DNA from: JAGHEK01 sp044426235 | GTDB lineage: Bacteria; Bacillota; Clostridia; Peptostreptococcales; Peptostreptococcaceae | Reading direction: 5' to 3' | Length of the DNA stretch: 64,000 bases | Assembly: GCA_044426235.1 (NCBI GenBank) | Contig: JAWXUS010000002.1 | Location: 1-64,000, forward strand | Shown: positions 52,068-59,278 of the stretch, one piece after another | Layout: each line of letters opens with the position of its first letter | Position numbering within the stretch: the first letter of the stretch is position 1 | Notes under the pieces: generated by a model | What the model was told of the DNA's origin: nothing | The model's input: the letters and a program-made list of their open reading frames with translations, nothing else | Databases searched by the model: none | Made by a program: the position numbers and the translations under genes

Positions 52068-53074
52068 TATATTCCAAGTATACTAATATCTTTGTAAAGA
52101 GAGAATACATTAGAAGATTTATAAGACATATCTTTTGATGAATTTGATAAAAATTTTGACATTGAAAAGTTTTCATTAGCACTAAAATCATCAACCGTTA
52201 TTTCTCCAAAAGTTCTTCCGAAATCATTTGAAACAGCTTTATAAATCTTATTAAAATCAACCCATAAAATACTAATAGTGTCTTCTTCTTTTAATATGCT
52301 TGGATAAATACAAGCAGAAGGTGGAGATACAAAACTTGATATATCTAAATTGAAATTTTCTTTTGCATCAAGTCTACCATTAATATATTTAACACTATAA
52401 CAAGAATTTTCATTTTCACAAAATGTAATATGAAAAACATTATTATCTTCAAGTACTGATAAATATATTTTATTCTTTCCAGAACTTGTAATTTGTTGTG
52501 GTTTTGACCATCTAAGAGTATTATAATTAAATTTAGAACAAAATATTTCTTCAACAGAATTTACAGTACTCATGTAAAATACCATAGGACCCTCATTAAG
52601 TACGACAACTTCATAATTATTAATTACCTTAAGACTTACCTTATCTATTCTAGTTTCTCTCCAATAATCATTTTTATAGTGGTGATGAATTAGCATACAA
52701 TTAGTATTACTTTTATTGTCAAATACGTAATAAAAAATATGAATTTCATTATTAATAAGATTTATATATGGATATAAAATATCATATTTATAATTATTGT
52801 AGCTTAAAATTGTTTTTGTTGAAATTTTATTTTCATCTATTTCAATCATTTTTAGCGCCTCATCTTTAAAAATACCATAAACAGTATCATCTTTAATAAG
52901 AGAAAAATGACAATAAGACGAATCTACTTGGTTTAAGTGATCTAGTATTTTGTTATTTGTCATATAGTTATTTTCATCAAAAAAATTAAGATGCAATTTA
53001 CCATCTTCATAAATATGAATAATTTCTTCATTTGATTTTCTAATTATAGTTGAAAAGTTATTAATGAAACTCAT
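52067..53074 (-). CDS. Beta-propeller-like protein of unknown function
   Basis: This 335-aa protein has no signal peptide or helix-rich part. It consists of repeated short strands of the type xxxIHIFYYVFDN, PMVFYMSTV, NNVFHITFCENENS and TISILWVDFNKIYKAVSND, which read like blades of a propeller or sialidase-like fold. Near residue 287 the phrase SNDFGRTFGE resembles an Asp-box (S-x-D-x-G-x-T-[WF]). AAAGGGAGG lies just before the ATG on the minus strand. It is divergent from the CdeC-like gene, and a shorter related-looking gene lies at 54542 on its other side. A spore-surface role is possible but unproven. Confidence 0.65.
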   Translation of the reverse strand: MSFINNFSTIIRKSNEEIIHIYEDGKLHLNFFDENNYMTNNKILDHLNQVDSSYCHFSLIKDDTVYGIFKDEALKMIEIDENKISTKTILSYNNYKYDILYPYINLINNEIHIFYYVFDNKSNTNCMLIHHHYKNDYWRETRIDKVSLKVINNYEVVVLNEGPMVFYMSTVNSVEEIFCSKFNYNTLRWSKPQQITSSGKNKIYLSVLEDNNVFHITFCENENSCYSVKYINGRLDAKENFNLDISSFVSPPSACIYPSILKEEDTISILWVDFNKIYKAVSNDFGRTFGEITVDDFSANENFSMSKFLSNSSKDMSYKSSNVFSLYKDISILGI

Positions 53075-53144
53075 AAAAAAACCTCCCTTTTTGGCTCTTA
53101 TATAAAATTATATTATTTATTTTGATAAAAAATTCAATTAAGTA

Positions 53145-53166
53145 ACAATTATACTAAAATAGCATA
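53145..53166 (+). promoter_or_regulatory. Probable SigK promoter of the CdeC-like gene
   Basis: AC (53145-53146), a 16-bp spacer and CATA (53163-53166) match the SigK core. The following TA is one base further than usual (CATA-N4-TA). Confidence 0.5.
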
Positions 53167-53215
53167 ATATTAAATTAAGCGAATAAGCTTTAAATCATTT
53201 TTAGGGGAGGACATA

Positions 53216-54409
53216 ATGCAAGATTTAAAAAGAAGTAGAAAAAGATTTGTTGGAAAACCAAACACACAAAATCATGAAGTAGAAGAAATTTTAATAGATA
53301 ATTTAGAAAGAGGATCTAAGAAACATGAAAATGGAGAAGGATGTGGGTGCACTGATCATCACGAAGAGCATTACACAGAGCATCATCATGAAGATCACAA
53401 ACATTGTGACGATCATAAACATCATGAAGATCACAAACATCATCATCATGAATGTGAGGCTTGCCAATTAGCAGATGATATAGTTATTCAAAATAATTGT
53501 GAACAAGGTTGCTGTGGACCTATAATGCCACAAAAATTCTGTTTATCAAACAGTGTACCTTATGCAATAGAGGTAAATAGAATTTATGATACTTTTAAAT
53601 TCCAAACTTTCACTGATGCTAGTGCAGACGGAGGAGACGAATTATTTTTTAGATACCAAGTATTAGATGTTGATGGAGATATTCCAACTACAGGATCTGT
53701 TAATGTTAATATAGAAACTATAACTATGAACTACACAGGAATAGAAATAGTTCCTGGAAATGTAACTTTAGAAAATAGAATAGTAACACCTCTTGACAAT
53801 GGAATACTTGACAATGAACCAAATGAAACTTTATGCCCAGGATTTGAAGATGCAATAGACGATGATTTTGGTCAAACAGTATTTGAATACAACGTTTCAG
53901 GAAACTTAAATTCAGAATGTTGTCCAGGAGGAGAAAAAATCTCTTACAAAGAAAAAGGACTTAAAGTTAGAGTTTATGGACTTGAAATAGAACTTGAAGG
54001 TAAATGTGGATGTACTGAAGTTTCAGTTCTTGCATACCCTGCTAAAAAATCAGGAAGAAATTGTGGATACCACGAAGTAGACTATGTTGAATTTAACTAC
54101 AACACTTTAACTGCTCCTTGTTGTTTACCTGTAACAGGTGTACAAACTGTTTTAAGACAACAATTCCAAACTGGACTTAGAGTTGAGTGTATAGGAAAAG
54201 CATTATTAAAATTAAGTGCAGTTGATTGCCACGGATACGAATATGATTTCTGTATTCCAAATGGAATAGACTTAGTTTGTTGTTTAGAAGAAGTAGTTAG
54301 TGTATTAGTAAATGAACAAATAGTAGTATTAGGATCTGCAGCTCCAGTTGCGCCAAGGCTTGTTGATACTTTCTCAAAAGTTTGTGACTTTGATCCTTGT
54401 GGAAAATAA
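53216..54409 (+). CDS. cdeC: CdeC-like cysteine- and histidine-rich exosporium/coat protein
   Basis: This 397-aa protein begins MQDLKRSRKRFVGKPN and continues to a NLERGSKKHENGEGC segment, similar in character to the start of C. difficile CdeC as I recall it. Next is a His/Asp/Glu/Cys-rich low-complexity stretch (residues ~40-85, repeated HHEDHKH units), then CEACQL and CCGP motifs. The rest is a strand-rich domain with many Cys pairs (SECCPGG, APCCLP, LVCCLEE). Length (CdeC about 405 aa) and composition fit. CdeC is needed for exosporium assembly. No signal peptide is present, as expected for mother-cell coat proteins. AGGGGAGG precedes the ATG. Confidence 0.8.
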   Translation: MQDLKRSRKRFVGKPNTQNHEVEEILIDNLERGSKKHENGEGCGCTDHHEEHYTEHHHEDHKHCDDHKHHEDHKHHHHECEACQLADDIVIQNNCEQGCCGPIMPQKFCLSNSVPYAIEVNRIYDTFKFQTFTDASADGGDELFFRYQVLDVDGDIPTTGSVNVNIETITMNYTGIEIVPGNVTLENRIVTPLDNGILDNEPNETLCPGFEDAIDDDFGQTVFEYNVSGNLNSECCPGGEKISYKEKGLKVRVYGLEIELEGKCGCTEVSVLAYPAKKSGRNCGYHEVDYVEFNYNTLTAPCCLPVTGVQTVLRQQFQTGLRVECIGKALLKLSAVDCHGYEYDFCIPNGIDLVCCLEEVVSVLVNEQIVVLGSAAPVAPRLVDTFSKVCDFDPCGK

Positions 54410-54425
54410 TGATATATAAATTTTA

Positions 54426-54454
54426 AAGAAGATGAAATTTTCATCTTCTTTTTT
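54426..54454 (+). terminator. Terminator of the CdeC-like gene
   Basis: AAGAAGATGA (54426-54435), loop AATTT, TCATCTTCTT (54441-54450), then Ts. Confidence 0.85.
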
Positions 54455-54468
54455 AGTATATAATTATT

Positions 54469-54493
54469 TGAAATGAAATGAAATGAAATGAAA
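54469..54493. repeat. Pentanucleotide tandem repeat (TGAAA x5)
   Basis: Five perfect TGAAA units lie between the terminators of two convergent genes and are followed by the related AGAAAAG. No coding function is seen. Confidence 0.85.
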
Positions 54494-54514
54494 AGAAAAG
54501 TTATAATTGTTTAG

Positions 54515-54543
54515 TGAAAAAAGACTATAAAGTTTACAGTCTT
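54515..54543 (-). terminator. Terminator of the minus-strand propeller-like gene
   Basis: On the plus strand AAGACT-A-TAAA-G-TTTA-C-AGTCTT (54521-54543) is a near-perfect palindrome. Read on the minus strand it is followed by Ts (A-run at 54517-54522). Confidence 0.72.
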
Positions 54544-55075
54544 ATAAAATATTATTATTTTGATACGATTTATCTTTATAAATCCAATTACTAAAACTAT
54601 AATCAAATATTAAATTTTGATAGCCATTTTTTATTTTATATTCAAAATGAATATTTAGGTTTATAGTTTCAATATTAAATATTTTTTTATTGTGTGGAAT
54701 AACGTCCTTAAAAATAAATGTTTTTAGTGTGTTATTTGAATAATTTAAATGATGAATTTTATAATATTTATTTGAAAAAACATTTTTTTCAGTTATAAAA
54801 AGATTAAAATTATTGTTAGATTTTATACATATAAAATCTTTTATACTCCTAACTCTATCTGAAAATCTTCCTATAATATTACTTTGCCAAGAGTTATCTT
54901 TTTTAAATATATGAATTATTTTTCCAAGAGTTGTTATGCAAAAAATATTTATATTATCGTATTTATCGATGCTAACTGTATAAATATATATATTTGAGCT
55001 AATTTGTATTTCATCTTCATTAATGTTTTTAATAAACAAATTGCCATTTGTCGTGTATATAAAAAAAGGTTTCAT
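54542..55075 (-). CDS. Propeller-like fragment or short propeller protein
   Basis: This 177-aa protein is strand-rich, with repeats of the type FFIYTTNGNLFIKNI, INIFCITTLGKIIHIFKKDNSWQS and NFNLFITEKNVFSNKYYKIHH. They resemble the strand pattern of the 335-aa gene at 52067 (IIHIYEDGKLHLNFF; YCHFSLIKDD). It is about half that length and would make only two or three blades, so it may be a truncated relative or pair with another subunit. The start has TGAGGAGAT upstream. It is 29 bp downstream of spoVB on the same strand, probably co-transcribed. Confidence 0.6.
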   Translation of the reverse strand: MKPFFIYTTNGNLFIKNINEDEIQISSNIYIYTVSIDKYDNINIFCITTLGKIIHIFKKDNSWQSNIIGRFSDRVRSIKDFICIKSNNNFNLFITEKNVFSNKYYKIHHLNYSNNTLKTFIFKDVIPHNKKIFNIETINLNIHFEYKIKNGYQNLIFDYSFSNWIYKDKSYQNNNIL

Positions 55076-55104
55076 AAAAATCTCCTCAAAATTAAATTTT
55101 AAAA

Positions 55105-56415
55105 TTATTTATAATCTTTTAAATTTTTATATAGAATTAACGAATAAATTATTGTTAAAAATATCGAAATAATAGTTAAAGTGTATATATAACCGTTTAT
55201 TCCCAAAATTGGAACTAAATGATATATCAAAAATATTTGTATTAAAGTTGATGATATTGAAGTTATACTACAAAAAATTTCTTTTCCAAGAACGTGTAAG
55301 ATGCTTGTAAGTGTTTGATTTAAAGAAAAGAAAATAGGAACTAAAAACATAGATTTTAGATATATGCTAGAAGTATTATTTTCAAATAGGAATGTACAAA
55401 TTTTACTTGGAAAAAAGTAAAAGTAAAATGAAAATAAAAATCCAACCAAGAAAGTAAGTAGTATAGATGAATTTATTTTAAGTTTCATTTTCTTATGATT
55501 TTTGAGTGCTATTTCTGATGATATATTTGGAATTAAATTAACAACGAGTGCAGAACTTAGAGTGAATGGAAGATAAATTAGGGGCATAACCATACCACTA
55601 ATAACTCCAAATATTGAAATTGATTGTTGATAACTAATACCGGTTAATAAAAGTCTAGTTGGAATTATTATTGAAGTTGCACTATGAAGTAATACGTTTG
55701 AAATTTTACTAAATGTTAGAGGGACTGAAAGTTTTATTACTTCAAATGATGAATATAAAAAATCGTAGATACTTAACGTATAGTGATTTTTTATGTTATT
55801 ATCTTTATATAGGTTAAATACTAAGTAGAAAATACTAATTATTTCACCAACTGAAATTCCGATTAATGATAAATAAACGTTAATAGTTTCATTATTTATT
55901 GAATTTAGAACTAAAATTATAAATAAAATTCTTGAAATTTGTTCAAGTATAATACTAACTGCGGGAACTAATACATTTTTTAGTCCATAAAAATAACCTC
56001 TTAAAATATTTGATAAAGTAAGAATGACTACTGCAGGACAAATTGCAAGTACAAATAAACTTGAATTTTTATCGTGAAGTATTAATTCTGAAAAAAGTGA
56101 AGAATTAATAGAAATTATTAAAGACATTAAAAATGAAATTAAAAATGAAATATATAGTGTAGATATAAATAAAATATTTGTATTATTTTTTAAGGCTTTA
56201 TTTTTTGCAACTAATATGCTTAAAGTAGTTGGTATACCAGTTGTTGTTAGTGCAACTATAACCATTAAAACGTTAAACATTATGTGATAAATTCCAAGGC
56301 CATACTCTCCAATTACTTTTGCTAAAAATATTTTATAGAAGAAACCAAGTATTCTAACTAATAAATTTGCAAAAAATAAAATCATAGTTGATAATAATAA
56401 ATTGGGAATTTTCAA
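55105..56415 (-). CDS. spoVB: SpoVB-type polysaccharide flippase (MOP superfamily)
   Basis: This 436-aa protein has about 12-14 helices and fits the SpoVB/MurJ-like oligosaccharide flippase pattern: STMILFFANLLVRILGFFYK, then KVIGEYGLGIYHIMF near the N-terminus. The start is a TTG (56413-56415) because GAGGAGGTG lies 9-10 bases before it; a longer frame from 56448 would translate through that ribosome site. SpoVB is required for spore cortex synthesis in Bacillus. The gene lies between the HisJ-type and propeller-like genes on the same strand. Confidence 0.85.
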   Translation of the reverse strand: MKIPNLLLSTMILFFANLLVRILGFFYKIFLAKVIGEYGLGIYHIMFNVLMVIVALTTTGIPTTLSILVAKNKALKNNTNILFISTLYISFLISFLMSLIISINSSLFSELILHDKNSSLFVLAICPAVVILTLSNILRGYFYGLKNVLVPAVSIILEQISRILFIILVLNSINNETINVYLSLIGISVGEIISIFYLVFNLYKDNNIKNHYTLSIYDFLYSSFEVIKLSVPLTFSKISNVLLHSATSIIIPTRLLLTGISYQQSISIFGVISGMVMPLIYLPFTLSSALVVNLIPNISSEIALKNHKKMKLKINSSILLTFLVGFLFSFYFYFFPSKICTFLFENNTSSIYLKSMFLVPIFFSLNQTLTSILHVLGKEIFCSITSISSTLIQIFLIYHLVPILGINGYIYTLTIISIFLTIIYSLILYKNLKDYK

Positions 56416-56475
56416 AATAAAAACACCTCCTCTAAAATCTATATTCATTGAGAAAGTGTTTTATTTATAAAAATA

Positions 56476-57270
56476 TTATATTTTATTGAAAATAGGTTTC
56501 ATTTTGTCATACGAACAAACATAATTAAATCCGAGTTCTTTTAAATGGCTATATATGTATTCAAATTTGTATCCAATTTGATCTGTTGAGTGAGAATCAG
56601 AACCTGTAGTAATTATTTCACCGCCTAAATCTTTATACATTTTTAAAATATGCCTTGAGGGAGTTAAATCAGGTAAATTATATCTATAACAAGAGGTATT
56701 AAGTTCAATTCCACGACCAGAATTAATTACCACTTTTAATATTTCTTCAATAACTTCATTAAATAAATTATCGTCTAAAATGTTTTTGTAATGTCCATAT
56801 CTTTTTATTAAATCAAGGTGACCAACTACTGAATAATCATTAAAATTATTTAAAATATTAAGTAGCTCTACAAAGTATTTTGCATAAGCATCTTTTTGAG
56901 TTCTAGAATTAAAAAAGTCTTTTTTTGAAAAATCAATTTCATCTATTGAATGTTGAGAACAAATAACAAAATCAAATGGATTTTCTAAAATATCTTTTCT
57001 ACATCTTTCTATTAGATGGCTTTGTAGTCCCATTTCAATTCCAATTTTAATTGAAATATATTTTTGGTATTTTTCTTTTAGTAAATTATATTCATTAAAA
57101 TAATCATTGTAATTAACAACCCAAGTACTATCTCCCTTTGCATTGTGTTCCATATGGTCTGTAAAACAGATTTCTTTAATTCCAAGTTCAATAGATCTTT
57201 TAATCATATCTTCCATAGGTGCTTTTGAATCTTTTGAAAAGTTAGAGTGCATATGATAATCAAAAAACAT
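56476..57270 (-). CDS. PHP-family histidinol-phosphatase-like protein (HisJ/HisK type)
   Basis: This 264-aa protein has the PHP histidinol phosphatase pattern: MFFDYHMHSNFSKDSKAPME, EICFTDHMEHN, KIGIEMGLQSH, VICSQHSID, VGHLDLIKRYG and TTGSDSHSTDQIG, supplying the trinuclear metal ligands. No other his genes are near, so the true role may be a different phosphatase activity. It is the first gene of a minus-strand group with spoVB, which starts about 60 bp downstream. AAAGGAT lies before the ATG. Confidence 0.88.
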   Translation of the reverse strand: MFFDYHMHSNFSKDSKAPMEDMIKRSIELGIKEICFTDHMEHNAKGDSTWVVNYNDYFNEYNLLKEKYQKYISIKIGIEMGLQSHLIERCRKDILENPFDFVICSQHSIDEIDFSKKDFFNSRTQKDAYAKYFVELLNILNNFNDYSVVGHLDLIKRYGHYKNILDDNLFNEVIEEILKVVINSGRGIELNTSCYRYNLPDLTPSRHILKMYKDLGGEIITTGSDSHSTDQIGYKFEYIYSHLKELGFNYVCSYDKMKPIFNKI

Positions 57271-57353
57271 AAAAATATCCTTTCAATAATGTAAAATATT
57301 AAAGTATGAAAATAATTTAATATTTTACTATTAAATGTTATAATAATAGGGTA

Positions 57354-57391
57354 AAACCAATTTATTCTAATTAATTATAACAAATTGGTTT
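57354..57391 (+). promoter_or_regulatory. Inverted repeat near the start of the DUF896 gene transcript
   Basis: AAACCAATTT (about 57354-57364) and AAATTGGTTT (57382-57391) pair across a ~18-nt AT loop, just after a TATAAT box at 57339-57344. There is no T-run, so it is more likely an operator or leader hairpin than a terminator. Confidence 0.45.
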
Positions 57392-57474
57392 GTATTTGTA
57401 TATCTAATAAAATGTTGTATTAATTATTAAATTTTTGAAGATAATTAATATATAAAATCTAAGGAGGATAAAAA

Positions 57475-57684
57475 ATGTTTGATCAAAAAAAACTAGATAG
57501 AATAAACTTTTTTGCAAAAAAAAGTAAAGAAGGAACTTTAAATGAAGAGGAATTAAAAGAAAGAGATACACTAAGACAAGAGTATTTAGAACACTTTAGA
57601 GGTCATTTTAGATCGAGGCTTGAAAATATAAAGGTTGTAACACCTGAAGAACAAGAAGAAATGGAAAGAAATAAACAAAATTAA
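57475..57684 (+). CDS. DUF896 (YnzC-family) small protein
   Basis: This 69-aa protein matches the DUF896/UPF0291 family: RINFFAKKSKEGTLNEEELK with the conserved E(R)DTLRQEYLEHFRGHFRSRLENIKV core, a two-helix soluble fold. The family member YnzC of B. subtilis lies in the SOS-associated yneA operon; here it stands alone. AAGGAGG precedes the ATG. The function is unknown. Confidence 0.93.
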   Translation: MFDQKKLDRINFFAKKSKEGTLNEEELKERDTLRQEYLEHFRGHFRSRLENIKVVTPEEQEEMERNKQN

Positions 57685-57754
57685 TCTTGCATTTTAAATT
57701 GAAGAGTAGTAAAATATAGTCAATTTAAAATATTCAGAAAATTAGAGGTATACT

Positions 57755-59125
57755 ATGAAAAATGCTTGGGAATTTGAAAAGGATAATCTAGATGAAGTAA
57801 TGAAATACTCTGATGGGTATATGACTTTTTTAGATAATGGTAAAACTGAAAGAACATCTTGTAGAGAAATAGTTAAAATGGCAAAGGAAAATGGATACGT
57901 TTCTCTTTGTGATGTTTTAAGAAAACGTGAAGTTAAAAAAGGTGATAAGATATATGCTGTAAATAAAGAAAAAGCAGTTGCACTATTTTTAATTGGAGAT
58001 AAACCTTTAGAAGATGGAATGAAAATAATTGGAGGTCACATAGACGTTCCAAGAATAGATTTAAAGCCAAATCCACTATATGAAGATAGTAACTTAGGGT
58101 TCTTTAAAACTCACTACTATGGTGGAATAAAGAAATATCAATGGACTGCATTACCTCTTGCAATTCACGGAGTTGTAATATTAAGCGATGGTCGTCGTGT
58201 TGATATAGCTATAGGTGAAGACGAAACTGATCCAGTATTTTGTATAACTGATTTACTTCCGCATCTTGGAAAAGATCAAATGTCAAAAACTATGTCTGAA
58301 GGAATCTTAGGGGAAAAATTAAACTTACTAGTTGGAAATATGCCACTTTTTGGAGAAGAAAAAGATTCTGTTGAAAAGAATGTTTTAAAATTCTTAAAAG
58401 AAAAGTATGAAATGGAACCTGAAGACTTCTTAAGTGCAGAAATTGAAATTGTTCCTGCAGGAAAAGCTAGACATTTAGGATTTGATAAGTCAATGGTTTT
58501 AGCTTATGGTCACGATGATAGAGTTTGTTCGTATGCCGGAGTTAAAGCACTTCTTGAACTTGATCAAGTAGAATTTACATCAGTTGCACTTTGTGTTGAT
58601 AAAGAAGAAGTTGGTTCTCAAGGAAATACTGGAATGCATTCTAAATTTTTTGAAAATGTAGTTGCAGAGTTAATTAACTTAGAAGGAGAATACTCTGAAC
58701 TTAAAGTTAGACGCGCTATGGCAAATTCAAAAGTTTTATCTGCAGATGTTGCTGCGGGATATGATCCAAATTATGCAGAGGCTTATGAAAAAAGAAATTC
58801 TGCTATGATGGGTGAAGGTGTTGTTCTTAGCAAATATACAGGAGCTAGAGGTAAGAGTGGTTGTAATGATGCAAATGCAGAATTTACGGCTGAGGTTACT
58901 AGAATATTTAATAAGGCAAATGTTGTATGGCAAACTGCTGAACTTGGTAAAGTAGACCAAGGTGGTGGGGGTACAATAGCATATATACTTGCAAATTATG
59001 GAGCAGAAGTTATTGATTGTGGAGTTGGAGTACTTAGTATGCACGCACCACACGAAATAGTTTCAAAAGTAGATATTTATGAAATGTATAAAGGTTACAA
59101 AGCATTTTTTGAAATAAACTTATAA
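57755..59125 (+). CDS. M18-family zinc aminopeptidase
   Basis: This 456-aa protein has the aminopeptidase I (M18) pattern: IIGGHIDVPRIDLKPNP, YGGIKKYQWTALPLAIHGV, SMVLAYGHDDRVCSYAGVKA split across the active site, CVDKEEVGSQGNTGMHS, and GVGVLSMHAPHEIVSKVD at the C-terminus. The His, Asp and Glu ligands for two zincs are present. It is cytoplasmic with no signal peptide. It starts 70 bp after the DUF896 gene (AGAGGTA site) and ends at a strong terminator. Confidence 0.94.
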   Translation: MKNAWEFEKDNLDEVMKYSDGYMTFLDNGKTERTSCREIVKMAKENGYVSLCDVLRKREVKKGDKIYAVNKEKAVALFLIGDKPLEDGMKIIGGHIDVPRIDLKPNPLYEDSNLGFFKTHYYGGIKKYQWTALPLAIHGVVILSDGRRVDIAIGEDETDPVFCITDLLPHLGKDQMSKTMSEGILGEKLNLLVGNMPLFGEEKDSVEKNVLKFLKEKYEMEPEDFLSAEIEIVPAGKARHLGFDKSMVLAYGHDDRVCSYAGVKALLELDQVEFTSVALCVDKEEVGSQGNTGMHSKFFENVVAELINLEGEYSELKVRRAMANSKVLSADVAAGYDPNYAEAYEKRNSAMMGEGVVLSKYTGARGKSGCNDANAEFTAEVTRIFNKANVVWQTAELGKVDQGGGGTIAYILANYGAEVIDCGVGVLSMHAPHEIVSKVDIYEMYKGYKAFFEINL

Positions 59126-59134
59126 AATATCTGA

Positions 59135-59167
59135 AAATAGTGTAGAATATTTCTACACTATTTTTTT
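59135..59167 (+). terminator. Terminator of the M18 aminopeptidase gene
   Basis: AAATAGTGTAGAA (59135-59147), loop TAT, TTCTACACTATTT (59151-59163), then Ts. Confidence 0.9.
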
Positions 59168-59278
59168 GATTTATCTAATAAAAAATTATATATTTATTAA
59201 GATTATTAAATAAAAATATGTTATTATTAAATGATTATATGTACATAATTAAAAGTAAATATGAATGGAGTGATTTTG

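Noticed and set aside
51826..52194. Overlapping small frames on both strands (122 aa minus, 87 aa plus)
   Set aside because: They cover the structured RNA and its terminator, have no ribosome site, and their composition does not match neighbouring proteins.
54505..54545. TGTTTAGTGAAAA at 54508 as a third copy of the ECF/pot operator
   Set aside because: The second arm TAAACA is missing; the sequence belongs to the terminator of a minus-strand gene.
57354..57391. LexA/SOS box upstream of the DUF896 gene
   Set aside because: No GAAC-N4-GTTC pattern is present; the repeat AAACCAATTT is unlike a LexA site.
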